A DNA stretch of 64,000 bases from NCBI RefSeq assembly GCF_024586455.1, contig NC_065919.1, forward strand, positions 15,107,517 through 15,171,516, written 5' to 3'. A model generated the notes under the pieces. That model was not told the DNA's origin. It was given only the letters and a program-made list of their open reading frames with translations, and searched no databases. The stretch comes from Bactrocera neohumeralis (lineage: Eukaryota; Arthropoda; Insecta; Diptera; Tephritidae). The position numbers and the translations under genes are program-made. Each line of letters starts with the position of its first letter. Within the stretch, counting starts at the first letter, position 1. Below, piece after piece: positions 24,240-35,689 of the stretch.

Positions 24240-25050
24240 TTCAGGAAAAATTTATAATACACGATCGTAGACTATATGAATTCAAGCCATTAGAGCAGAT
24301 GTTTTATTGTCTGGAGTGAAAAAAAGACGTTTACATTTTGTCTAAGCTTTCGATGAGCTTTAGCTGAACTTTGACTGAGCTTTAGCTGAGCTTTGACTGA
24401 GCTTTAGCTGAACTTTAACTGAGCTTTAGCTGAGCTTTGAATGAACTTTAAGTGAGCTTTAACTGAATTTTGACTGAGTTTTAACTGAATTTTAACTGAG
24501 TTTTAACTGAATTTTAACTGAATTTTAACTGAGCTTTAGCTGAACTTTGACTGAGCTTTAGCTGAGCTTTAACTGAGCTTTATGTAAGCTTTTATGAGGT
24601 GTGTGTGGTATGCATTTTGAGAAATCCTGCCATATTATGACTTCACTCAAGTGCTGCCTTAAAGCTTTTAATTGTACAAATAACTTAGGACATGAAATTA
24701 GTACAGATCGGAAAATTAAGTTTACGGCTTTAGTCTACTCAGCATCAAATATCAACAAAAACTCCTATGTGAAAAGCTATAAACTATATTAATTCAAACC
24801 ATTATATCAGATATTTTATTGTCTGGAGTTAAAAAGTACGCTTACACTTTACCCAAGCTTTCGATGAGCTTTAGCTGAACTTTAACTGAGCTTTCATGAG
24901 GTGTGTGTGGCATGCATTTTGAGAAATCCTGCCTTATTATGATTTTTCTCAAATGCTGACGTATTTTCACGTTATGCAAATACCTTAGGGCATGAAATCA
25001 GTAGATTTCGAGACCGAGAAAGTTAAATTTACGGTTTTAGTTTATTGCTT
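24240..25050. repeat. Direct segmental duplication enclosing a 12-bp minisatellite
   Basis: The block near 24268-24375 (CTATATGAATTCAAGCCATT, TTTTATTGTCTGGAGT, AAGCTTTCGATGAGCTTTAG) recurs at 24779-24880. The block near 24597-24720 (GAGGTGTGTGTGGTATGC, GAGAAATCCTGCC) recurs at 24897-25025. Between the blocks in the first copy, 24345-24595 is about 21 units of the 12-mer TGAGCTTTAGCT with A/G and C/T variants. The second copy has only about three units, so the array grew or shrank after the duplication. Confidence 0.85.
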
Positions 25051-26879
25051 GCAAAGTTTTGTTTGACTTTGTTGCAGGACCTTCATTGTTTTAATGACCT
25101 TAGATAACTCTACTAAATAAAAAATACTTGATGGCAATTATTACAACAATTTTCTATTACAACAACAATAATAATCAGTATAATTATTTCATATTTTTTA
25201 CATAAACTAATCAAAAGTCAAAATACTCAAAGTAAATCTTAGAACAGATTGCACAATAAGCTTGCATGCCTCCAGTTCTGTTATTCAAAATTGTATTGTT
25301 GTTGTGGCATTTGTCGTGCTGTGTGTAATTTGTGAATATTTAACTTCAATCTGCTGGTTTTTATACTTTTTTATATTTTTTATTATATGTATGTATTTTT
25401 ATTTTCCATTTATTCTTCGTCATTCAACGCCTTTACGTAGTTGTTTACATTTCGCTCGCTTGTTCTCCACGTTTCTATTGATCCACGTTTCGTATATGAC
25501 AGGAAGGGGGTAGCTACACACACATACTTTTTCGTGCTTCTTCTTCGTATCACTTTAATCTCATTACAATATTTTCCATCTCCCCTTTCGTCGAGCTTGT
25601 TGTTGCTCGGCCCGCTGCCACTCGCGCTCGCTTATCTACGCTTTTGTGTCGGCTTCTCAACAAATCCGGTCTATTAATTTCACAAATTACCAGATCAGAA
25701 GTGTAGTAAGTTCGTTCGTTCGACTCATCTTCATCGTCCGCATCGGCGTCGTCGTATGAACGACCTCCACATTGCGATTGACAAATTCATTTGTTTATTT
25801 GCATTTAGAATTCATTTCGATTTTTGAAAATCATCATTTCATGCTATGCCGTTGGCGAAGTGCTCGAGATATTTATGTTTTGTATGCGCGTACATATGTT
25901 TCAGCTTCTTGATTCTCCTTGTAAATCAGCGGTATTTAGGGCGCAATGCCGTGGGTCGACGCCGCTCGGCACTCCGTTGAGTGGCTGCGTTGGAGACGAG
26001 GCTGAAGGCTGTGCGCTTCATGCTTTTCATTCACTCCCACGGTTTGGTGCGGCGAGTGGTGAACGGCGTGCAATGCTTCATTGGAGGTATTGACGAGGAA
26101 AATTGTCTTTCAGAAATCACATTTAATTTGAACGGCGAGTTTTTGTTGTGGCTTCATTGTATTGAATTAAATAACAGTAGTTTTAATTTCCGCGAAGGAG
26201 TGTGGTGGGAAATGCGCGCGCCTCGGCGTACGTTCGGGCATATGTATGTATGTGCGTGGCTATATTTTGGGGTGTTGTTTGAAAGATTGAGAGATATGTA
26301 ATTGTGGTGATTTCTGATGGGAATTCATTTGTTATCAGTATATTAGTATGCCATCTTGCGTTCTGTTTTCACTCATTGTTGAGGTAATTAATTTCTCTAA
26401 TTATTTTGTATACATATGTATGTATGTATGTACGTATGTACGTTCTTTGTCGAACTTCCACTTCCCTGCATACGTTTCGCATAGGCAACTCTTGTCAAAA
26501 AATTATGCAAAAGACCGTAGTATATAGTATGTATGTATGTAGGTATATCGAAGGTTTGCTTTAACTCATATCAATTTAAATGGTTGTTGTTGCTTTTGTT
26601 GCTTTTAAGAGAATTTCTGAATTTTCAATTGGTTGATGTTGCTTTTGTAGCATTTAAGGGATCTCCTCAGTTTTCAGTACGTGTTCGAAAACTTGTTTTT
26701 TCGAAAGATTTGTTTTCGAAAAGATATAAAGCGCTTGTAAAATACTGATTTTCACAAAGATTTTAAAAGCTTCGGTGTTTCTTGTGGCATATCACATGTT
26801 TCTTTCGGAAAAAATTACAACAAAATCGAAATAAGTTATAGAAATCAACGTTTTGGCAAAGATTTTAAGGATTGTGTAT
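25051..26879. other. Non-coding stretch, no gene recognised
   Basis: The part at 25900-26250 is more GC-rich and has overlapping frames on + (25824-26093 and 25981-26301, 106 codons). Neither has a recognisable domain, a good start context or splice signals in register. A small unannotated exon cannot be excluded there. TATG tracts lie near 26405-26430 and 26525-26545. Confidence 0.4.
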
Positions 26880-27165
26880 TGTGAAGTGGGGTTTCCTCAC
26901 CGAAAATATAACCAGTATATAACCAATATATAACCATTTTATAACCAAAACTCAATTTTTTTTTTTTGGTTTCGATATGAGTGATTTCTATTATTTTGTT
27001 TTTCCTTCTCCTGTAAGGTTTTTGATTGCTTACGATTTAGTACATTATCTTACATAAAATTTTAAGCTTCTCCTCTCAGATATGTATAACCAATATATAA
27101 CCTTTTTATAACCAAAACTCAAATTTTGTTTCAATATGAGTGGTTTCTGATGGAGTGAAGTGGTC
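26880..27165. mobile_element. MITE family A-related fragment, internally duplicated
   Basis: Two direct copies of the family A phrase (CCAATATATAACCATTTTAT, AACCAAAACTCAA, then ATGAGTGGTTTC or ATGAGTGATTTC) lie at about 26905-26995 and 27090-27150. Between them, TTGATTGCTTACGATTTAGT corresponds to TTATTGCTTACGATTCACAA at 9930 in copy 2. I could not find the terminal inverted repeat, so the ends are probably lost. Confidence 0.55.
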
Positions 27166-28379
27166 ATGAGAGCCTTCCCAATAAACTTTTTTTGGAGGTT
27201 TAGGCTTCACAACGGACCGGCGCTTTAAATTATTCTAGTGAGTTCCTAGTAGTGAATGGTTTTTGCCGCAAGGAACGACTTTTTATCTTAAACTAACCTA
27301 TACTTGGGGGATTACAATTTACGAAAAGCATTCTAAGTTCAACTAGCTGAATTATGTTTGCTAATTTTATGAAAATATACAATTTTTAGGATGTATTTGT
27401 ATTGGTTAACATGGACTTGAATAGAAATTATACGACGAAATTAGTCTATTTCACACTATTTAAATATTTTTGGTACTACATCAACAAGCTTTCAATCAAA
27501 CTATGACAAGAAAAACTGCCAAACAAAGAGTAGTTTCAACAACATCTGGTCTGCTACTAAATGCCACTGTATTCCCTGCTTTAAAGTCCTGTAAAATTCA
27601 GCTGTTTTCGTAGCTAAGCCCACAGTCTGACTCACAACTCGTTGTCAAAGCAAAGATGCGCGTGGTTAAATCTTTCAAAATTAAACGCAACAAGCGTTAA
27701 TAATCCGCATAGCAATTTCATGCTTAAAGAAAGCAAATGGAAGCGCATAAAAGATTAATGCTATAAATTATTTAGAAAAAAACATTGAAATTTCCGCACA
27801 CGAACATTACTTTCTTAACGACCGCCAACTAATCCTATAACAATGCCGCACAACGTGGCATGGCAACCACCGGCTAAATAAGTTGTGTCGGAAAACTATT
27901 TTTGTGCGCTGTTTTTTTTTATTAGAAAATTTCATGCTGTGCGCTGGACCACCAACAACAAAGGCGATGCTGGAAAACGACAATAAAGCAGACTTTTATG
28001 CAAGAAAATCCACATTATTGCATGCGGCAGCTTAAGCAAATGTTTATCTTTATTTTTATTTAATTCTGCGCTCACAAATACACGCATTTATGTACATATG
28101 TGAAATTGTATGTGTGTGAAATTGTATGTCGCTTAGTGCAGCACAATGCTTGCGCTTTTTAAGTTGTTGCTGCGAAGCATTGTGCTTTGTATCGATGAAA
28201 TCGAAAGCAAGCGCCTAAGGTGCAGGTAGGGGGGAAGACACAAAGCTAACGCATTGGCGAAGTAAGAACAGCTTATAAAATAGATAGAAAAATATAAGTA
28301 TATGTGTTGTAGGCAACAAAGTACAAATTACAGCTACACATTAGTATTATCAACAGCACGTATTAAATACAGCGTAAAG
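27166..28379. other. Non-coding stretch, no gene recognised
   Basis: AT-rich single-copy-looking sequence with no frame above 60 codons and no recognisable RNA gene. Confidence 0.5.
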
Positions 28380-29060
28380 CTAGTGTTGCCATCTAATTTT
28401 TTTTATTAAAAAAATATTAAATAAATATGTAGATATATGTAAGTGTAAATTCAAATTATAATAGTTTATAACAAATAATAGTCACAAGTCGAAAACAGTG
28501 TTGCCATGTTGAAAAAATTATAATAATGAAAGTTAATAATAAAAATATGTCTAAAAATTAATTTAATATTTCAAAAATGTTCTAGAAAACAAATAAAATA
28601 TTTTATACCACAACAGTGTTGCCATATTGAAAAAAATATAATAATTGAAATATTAGCGTTGCGTTGCCATATTGAAAAAATTATAATATTTAAAATAACT
28701 AATATAAATTTGCATCTACCAACAAATGCAATACTTCAAAAATATTCTTAAAAAAAACAATTAAATTATTTTATACCAAAAAGTGTTACCATATTTAAAA
28801 TAAAAAAATAAAAATAGCGTTTAAAAATTAAATATTTTTTTTAAACAGAATCAACCTTCTTTAATGTTCTAAAAACAAATAAAATATTTTATAACAAGAT
28901 AATGTTGCCATATTTAAAAATAAAAAAGGCCTTTAAAAATATAATATTTTTTTAACTTTTCTAATGTTTAAAAAATAAAATATATGTATGTATCAAATAG
29001 CATTGCCATATTAAAAAAAAAATAAAAAATTAAAAAAGTGTTGAAAAAATATTTTTAATC
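28380..29060. repeat. About 118-bp tandem repeat, seven anchors
   Basis: The anchor GTTGCCATATTGAAAAAA or a variant occurs at about 28385, 28500, 28618, 28663, 28785, 28904 and 29002. Most intervals are 115-122 bp. The 45-bp interval is a partial unit. Units share AAAACAAATAAAATATTTTA followed by the anchor. No coding frame. Confidence 0.85.
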
Positions 29061-29269
29061 AAAATTTCACTTTTCTAATTTTTACATGCAGGAAACAATA
29101 AAATCACATGTGTATTTTTATAAATATTTATTATTCCTACTAACCTTTCCGCTGGAAATTTAAACTCAAATATCGATCACAACACTTTCGCGCTCAAAAA
29201 AAATTTGACCTCACTTAAATTGTTCTTATTGCTGTACACTTAGTTTGCATAGCGAACATTTGTAATTTA

Positions 29270-30325
29270 TTAGAATAAAAAAATTAAAAACAAAAACTGA
29301 AATAAAATAAAACTTAATTAAAATAATTAAATTTTAATTTTTAATTACATTTTATTTTTTTTAATTTTAAAATTTAAATTAAATTATAATTTTGTTTCAT
29401 CAAAAGTAATACTGAATTAAAAAAAAATTAAAAAATAAATTTGAATTTTTAATTAATATTTTTTTAACTTAATTTTTTTTTAATTTTAATTTTTAATTAA
29501 ATTTTTTTTTATTTTAATTTTTTAATTAAATTTTAATTTTTTAATTAAATTTTAATTTTTTCTGAATTAAAAAAAATTAATTTTAAGTTTTAATTAAATT
29601 TTAATTTTTTATTAAATTTCAATAAAATAAAACTTAATTAAAATACTTAAATTTTAATTTTTAATTACATTTTACTTTTTTTAATTTTAAAATTTAAATC
29701 AAATTATAATTTTGTTTCATCAAAAGTAATACTGAATTTAAAAAAAATTAAAAAATAAATTTGAATTTTTAATTAATATTTTTTAACTTAATTTTTTTCT
29801 AATTTTAATTTTTTAATTAAATTTGAATTTTTTTCACTGAAAGTAAAACTGAATTAAAAAAAAATTAATTTTAAGTTTTTTTAATTTTTTATTTAATTTC
29901 AATTTTTAATTACATAATTTTTTAACTTTAATTTTAATTTTTTAATTAAATTTTAATTTTTTTCACCAAAAGTAATACTGAATAAAAAAAATTTTAATTA
30001 AATTTTTATTAATTTTTTTTAGTTTTAATTTTATAATTAAATTTTAATTCTTTAATCAAATTTTGTATTTTTCACTAAAAATAACACTGAATTAAAAAAA
30101 TTAAATTTCAATTTTTAATTAATTTTTTAACTTTAATTTTAATTTTTTAATTAAATTTTTATTAATTTTTTTTAGTTTTAATTTTTTAATTAAATTTTAA
30201 TTCTTTAACGAAATTTTAAATTTTTCACTAAAAGTAAAACTTTATTAAAAAAAATAAATTTCAATTTTTAATTAATATTTTAATTAAATTTTAATTTTTT
30301 AATTAAATTTTAATTTTTTCACCCA
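29270..30325. repeat. AT-only repeat block with a 322-bp direct duplication
   Basis: Built of ATTAAATTTTAATTTTTT units. A segment of about 165 bp from near 29300 (AATAAAATAAAACTTAATTA onward, including TTTGTTTCATCAAAAGTAAT) recurs nearly unchanged from about 29622. The phrase CACCAAAAGTAATACTGAA and its variants recur near 29400, 29722, 29842, 29964, 30075 and 30220. Confidence 0.85.
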
Positions 30326-31555
30326 AAGTGGCAACATTGTACACTACCGAAGCACACTACTTTAGTTACATCACTTTATCTTCTCGCATCCTAAACCACC
30401 TCGTGGATGGTGTTGTCTGCTTTTTCCATTGTTATTGTTGTACTTTTTTATTCTATTTTATTTGTTTTTTTTTGTTGTTGGTCAAATCAAAACCTTGTCT
30501 CGCCTCGGGGTGCCAGTTTTATTTACTGCCAGCACTTATAGTACACACTTTAGACACATACACACACACACATGCTTATGCATATATTTATAACTTTCTG
30601 ACAATGATTGGATTTATAGCTTTATCGCCGCATCTATTGCTTCAACTTATTTACCAAAGCTACAGCTCCACTAAGTACAAGTACGCACACACAACCATAC
30701 AGCCGCAACTGCTCACATATTCATATACATATGTATGTATGTATACATTACTATGTACATATGTATGTATCGAGTTTTGTTTGCCGTTTTTATTTGTTGT
30801 TCGTAGGTCGGCTCTCATCCGCACCGAAGATTGTCATATCGAATTGTTGCGCGCTTCATTTCCAAGTCCAATTACGAATATGTCAGCTATTGCGCTCCAT
30901 TCTGTCCCTGTTGGGAGTTAAATACATACATGTATGTATATATACATTTAATCGCACATATGTATGTGTGTATGTATTGGTATAACGAGGTGTTAGTGTT
31001 GTCTTTTGATATGTGCTAATTTTTCGCATAGATAAGCTTTCAACAATTCTTTCGTTTTTTCGTTTTGTAACAATGAAGTTTGGCTGCCAAGCGCTTGTCA
31101 CTTGGTGGAAGTGCTTTTTCTATTGATGAAGAAACGTTTTTTATTATAACTATATATATGTATATGTAGTATGTATGTATGTACATACATAAGTACGTAC
31201 TACGTGTTTGGTGTAAATAAATGTAAGCTTTGAATTCTCTTTCAATCGAATTATTAAGAAAAGGTGTTGCTGGTTCATTTTAATTCTTCTTTTTACTTAG
31301 CTAAACTAAAATCTGCAATTCTCAACAGGTTTATGAATATCTTTTTAAATAAGACAGTGTGTTTATTTGTATTAATTATAGCAATATTATCTAAAATTAA
31401 TGAAATTAGTAAGAAAATATATATATTTCAAAAGTGTTTTTACATATTTTGTAGCGAGTATAGCTATAATTACTGTTTTTGTAAAAAAAAGTATTTAAAA
31501 AAAATTGGAAAACCATATAAAAGAAGAAAAAGCATTAACTACAGTTCTGCTGCAG
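30326..31555. other. Non-coding stretch containing the longest open frame of the window
   Basis: The frame at 30328-30921 (+, 197 codons) is the longest here. Its text is rich in Tyr, Thr, His, Cys and Leu, runs through CACACA and TATG microsatellites and shows no domain. I treat it as chance. Overlapping frames to 31101 on both strands are of the same kind. Confidence 0.5.
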
Positions 31556-32105
31556 CTATAATACCCTACACAGGTGCATTTTGTTTAGAAAAATGGCTGT
31601 AAAAATATCTTTATATTGAATTTGATCGTTCACTTTGTATGCCAGCTATATGCTATAGTTGTTCGATCTTAAAATTTCATAAAGATATCTTCGCAAATAA
31701 AAAAGTTTTCCATACAAGAACTTGATTTTGATTGATCGGTTTATATAGCAGCTATATGCTATAGGGGTTCGTTCTAAAAAATTTGCTTACAGATTATAGG
31801 ATGGTCTTAAGCAATAATTCATGCCACTTATTTCGTGAAGATATCTCTTCAAATGAAAAAGTTTTCCATACAAACATCATTCAGTTAAAGACAAAAGGAT
31901 GGAAGAAGGAGATCGATATCTTAAAAACTGAGGGACTAGTTCGCTTATATAGACTGGTGGTCAGATGGATCTGGTTAAATCGACTCAGCTTGCCACGCTG
32001 ATCATTTGCATATAAATCTTGTGAAGTTTTCTTCGTTTCGTTCCGGGTGTTACAAAGTTTGTGGCAAACTTAATATAACCAGTTTAGGTTTAGGGTATAA
32101 ATATT
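31556..32105 (+). mobile_element. DINE/Helentron-like element with complete-looking ends
   Basis: The left end reads CTATAATACCCTACACAGGT then GCATTTTG, the family head. Two monomers follow (AGCTATATGCTATAG near 31643 and 31751), the first shortened to about 107 bp. The tail reads GACTAGTTCGCTTATATAGA, GGTTAAATCGACTCAGCTTG, CCACGCTGATCATTTGCATA, TCCGGGTGTTACAAAGTTTG and GGCAAACTTAATATAACC. It closes on an imperfect palindrome ending GGGTATAA at about 32100. These tail phrases resemble the known Drosophila DINE-1/INE-1 terminus. Non-autonomous. Confidence 0.7.
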
Positions 32106-33424
32106 GAAATGAAAGGTTTATATCATGAGAAAATTAAATTAATTTAAAAACAATTAATTTTTGTATATTTTTGAGATTTTGAAAAATATACGTTAAGGAG
32201 GGCAAAGTAATATAATTTTCTGTAAATAAACTTAATATTATTGTGTAAAGTTTTTTTTTATTTTTTTTTTTAGTTCTTTATTAAAAATTTTCTACGTGTG
32301 AAAATTTTTTGCTGTATTGTACATTTTTTTTGTTAGTCTGGTTCAAATTTGATCATACAATCATTTGAACCAATCAAATTTGCTGGTATGATCAAATATG
32401 AACCAAAAATATTTTTACGTAGACAGTAGGAAAATGTTCGCACATCGAAAATTATTATTATTTATATAATCACTTCGTACAAAGCTACTTGTTTGCATCA
32501 TTCGATTTTTTTCCTTTTGGGTCAATACTTGAGAATTGCTTGTTTACTATATATAGACCTATAATTGCAAACACATTTAGCTACATATACTCGCATTTCA
32601 CTCGTATCGAATCTGCATTTGGAACGGCAGTTGCTACTTTTTAAGGTGCGCGCTGTTATAGTAAGTATGCCATTTAATAATCATTTTATTTGCTTTGCTA
32701 GTTAACAAGCGAAGCGTGTTTGCGAAAATAATTGTAAAAAATAAAAAATTCAAATTCATTGTATTACTTATTTTTATATTTATTACCTTATACTCAGCGC
32801 TTGCATACGCCCAAAAGTTAACTGATATGCATTCGAGCGCCGTTAGGAGCACACATTTCCTTACGATTGACATAAACTCGGCTAATAATCTATATTTGCT
32901 GTTCTATATACTTACATACATACACTCCGCGCTAATTAGTGCGCGCTTGCGATGTTTGTAAAGCACATTTTTGCACTTCGCTCCACGCGCCTTACATGCC
33001 CCACCCCACGCAAGCTGCAACCACACCCAGGTGCCGTCGTAATGATGTGTTAGGTTGCTTGTTGCTTGTTAGCCTGTGTCTGACATTATTACAGCTCATA
33101 AATAAAGCATATCTAATAGGCTGATAAGCGCAATGCCGAAATACTCATAATGGTTTATCGCTATTATGTGGAAATATCAAAGTGAAAAGAAACGCTAGCA
33201 AGAAGAAACAGAAAACCGAGTAGAATAAGGAGAAAAGCGGCTTAGCAACGACCAACAATCGAAGAAAGAATGCGAATTCCCTTGACATAAAGCCAAATAA
33301 AGTAATAATCATAATATCTAACTGTAATAACAACATGCGACAACGCATTACAGGTGATTCATATCGGGCGTGACAAACTGACAAGCGTCAATGGCAGCAT
33401 TCCTGCGACTTCTGCGGCGAACTT
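32106..33424. other. Non-coding stretch, no gene recognised
   Basis: AT-rich, with T runs at 32245-32270. It contains the hairpin listed separately. Overlapping frames at 32634-33124 lie on both strands and have no family resemblance. Confidence 0.5.
32340..32404. other. Near-perfect 19-bp inverted repeat (hairpin)
   Basis: GGTTCAAATTTGATCATAC at 32340-32358 pairs with GTATGATCAAATATGAACC at 32386-32404; 18 of 19 positions are complementary around a 27-nt loop. Outer, weaker arms exist: CTACGT at 32292 pairs with ACGTAG at 32417-32422, with A/T-rich text beside each. It could be a small MITE or a foldback RNA. The motif TCAAATTTGATCATA recurs singly at about 43557. Confidence 0.6.
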
Positions 33425-33665
33425 AGATTTTTTTTGTTGTTTTTTTGGTTTTTTCTTTCATATTTTTTTCTTTTATTTATTTTTTGATTTTTTCTCTAAT
33501 TTTTTCTTTTTTTTTGCTTTTTTCTTTTATTTTTTTGTCGCTTTTTTGGATGTTTCTTTCATTTTTTGTTTTTGTTTTTTTTATTTGTTTTTTTCTTTTT
33601 TCGTTTTTTTTTTCTATTTATTTTTGTTTTATTTTTTCTTTCATATTTTTTCTTTCATTTTTGAG
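33425..33665. repeat. Pyrimidine-rich (T/C) block
   Basis: About 240 bp of T with scattered C, G and A (TTTCTTTCATATTTTTTC-like text). The long + frames at 33354-33911 and 33445-33825 are Phe-rich translations of it and are not genes. Confidence 0.85.
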
Positions 33666-34905
33666 GTTTATTTGCCCGTACCTATGTATGTGTCTGTTTG
33701 CCTTAATTTCCTTTGTAATTTGCTCTCTTGCCTTACACTCTCGCGCTTATTTACATTACTCAACGGAATTAACTTATTCAATCAGCAAGATTTATATCGG
33801 CGGCTACTGTGTGCGTCTTGGCTAATAAATTTTTTGACAAGCGTATCTATCATGAAAGCAGGGAAAGGCAGAAAAAACCAAAGGAAAAACAAAAGCAAAC
33901 CAAATAAATAGCAGTAAGCGGTAGGTAGCGCGATGCAGTTCATAAAACAACAACAAACAAGTAACTAGTATCGCTAACAACAACAACAACCACAGCAATA
34001 TCAATGAGCGCTTCCCTAAAAAATATGCAACAACAACAAAACGTACGCAAATGCCAGCCAAAACCTATCACCACCGCGCCCAACCTCTTGCTTTGTCCGT
34101 CCGCCCGCAAATGCGCTTTGTACCAGGTTCTTCTTTCCATGCTGTTTGCTTTATTTATACAATTTCCCGCTTTTATAGCGGAGTTTTTTCTCGATTTTTT
34201 CCTTTTTTTATTTCAGGTGAGTGGTTTTTGGCCTTTGACCTGCAGTTCAGTTAGACAAATATTTTCTGTGAATTAATTGTGTAGCGCGCTGTCTTTCTGC
34301 CTTTGTACACAGCATTTGTTTGCTTACCGTTCGCTTTGTGGCTCGCTTGCTGTTTGTTGTTGTTTTTTTGTTGTGTTCCTGTTCATTGCTATAATTTTTG
34401 TGCTGTCTCAATTTTTATTATGCGCTGTATAACAATCTTATCGTTTATTATCTTTAAATACCATAAATGAAAGACACTGTGTGTGAGAAATGCGTGAAGA
34501 CGGCAGACGTGAAGGGGTTTCTTCAATATTTTTTTGTTGTTGTAATTTCATTGTTTATACTCAACTAAAGCATGTGCGCCCATTTACTACTGAAATATGC
34601 ATTTTTTCTATTATTTTTTATTATACACACACTTTTCATGCAGACTGTAATGAATTAATTTTATTTCGCTGCTGTCGCCTTTCCGAGTTGAAAGTACTTT
34701 TAATTTATACAAACTTTCAATTTATGTGTAGTTTATAAATTTTCCAACTAATCGCATATGGGTTGTTGCTGTTGTTGCGCTTCTAACTTGTTGTGAAGAC
34801 ATAAATTTTGGTTGTCATATTTTTCGTTGTTGGGTTCTATAGGCGCTTATATACATACATATGTACATATATAGCTGTGTATAACTGCCGCATTTTTTGA
34901 AGAAT
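33666..34905. other. Non-coding stretch carrying the second ratchet-like site
   Basis: No coding exon is recognised. Frames at 33822-34276 overlap on both strands. The fused splice site at 34217 is listed separately. Confidence 0.5.
34180..34222 (+). other. Candidate recursive-splicing site 2 (weaker)
   Basis: A tract with TTTTTTCTCGATTTTTTCC, then TTTTTTTATTTCAG ending at 34216, is joined directly to GTGAGT at 34217-34222. Acceptor strength looks high. The donor is the G variant of the consensus. I see no clear CTRAY branch point in the usual window, so I rank it below the sites at 9552 and 42796. Confidence 0.45.
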
Positions 34906-35330
34906 TATGAAAAAAATTGACAAAATAGAAAAAAAAACGAAAAACTTTAAAAATAAAATAAAAAAATTTAAAAATTTAAATAATTTAAAATAATTACAAA
35001 AAATAATAAATAAAAAATAAAAGACAAAATAAAAAAAAAATTAAAAAAAATTAAAAAAATTTAAAAAAAAAAAAAAATTAAAAAAAAATAAAAAAAAAAA
35101 TAAAAAAATTAAAAAAAAATAAAAAAATTAAAAAAAAATTAAAAAAAATTTAAAAAAAATAAAAAAAAATTAAAAAAAAATTAAAGAAAAATAACGATAG
35201 AAAATTAAAAAAAAAAAATTATAAAATAAAAATTAAAAGAAAATTAAAAAAATAAAAGAAAAACATTTAAAAAAAAATTAACTAAAAAAAATTGAAAAAA
35301 AAGGAAAACGAAAAATAAAATTTACTAGAA
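34906..35330. repeat. A-rich low-complexity block
   Basis: About 425 bp of A with single T interruptions (AAAAAAAATTAAAAAAAT units). No coding content. Confidence 0.9.
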
Positions 35331-35689
35331 AAAATAATCTCATGTCAGTCACCTTAATACTTTCATGAACTATGCCTTAAAAAGAAAGCGTCATAAAATC
35401 TTTGCCATAAGAGGCTCCATTTTATTTCATTCTCGAGGTCATGATCGCTGCGCCACAAATGAGATTATTGACCCACACATACATATGTATGTATCTCTTG
35501 TTTACTGGAAGACTATCAGCGCTACAAATATATAAAAGTGTAACGAAACTTATAAAAAGATTTCTGGCGTACAGCGTAAATAAATTTTTCAAGTAACAGC
35601 AGTTTCAAATTTGTACAGCTGTGTTCATTGAAATAGAGATGCAGATGACTTCTATGTTTTAGGTTGCTAAATGCTATTATAATGAACAT
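35331..35689. other. Flank of the Tc1-like remnant, no gene recognised
   Basis: Holds a CATATG microsatellite at about 35477-35495. A frame continuing from the transposase runs here but no longer resembles the family. Terminal inverted repeats of the Tc1-like element were not found. Confidence 0.45.

Noticed and set aside
24345..24600. Coding repeat (Ser/Leu-type 4-residue unit)
   Set aside because: Stops occur in frame because the unit contains TGA and TAA variants.
30328..30921. 197-codon open frame, the longest in the window
   Set aside because: Composition follows microsatellites and T-rich DNA, no domain, no splice or promoter support.
33354..33911. Long Phe-rich frames that look like membrane proteins
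   Set aside because: They are direct translations of a pyrimidine-rich tract.
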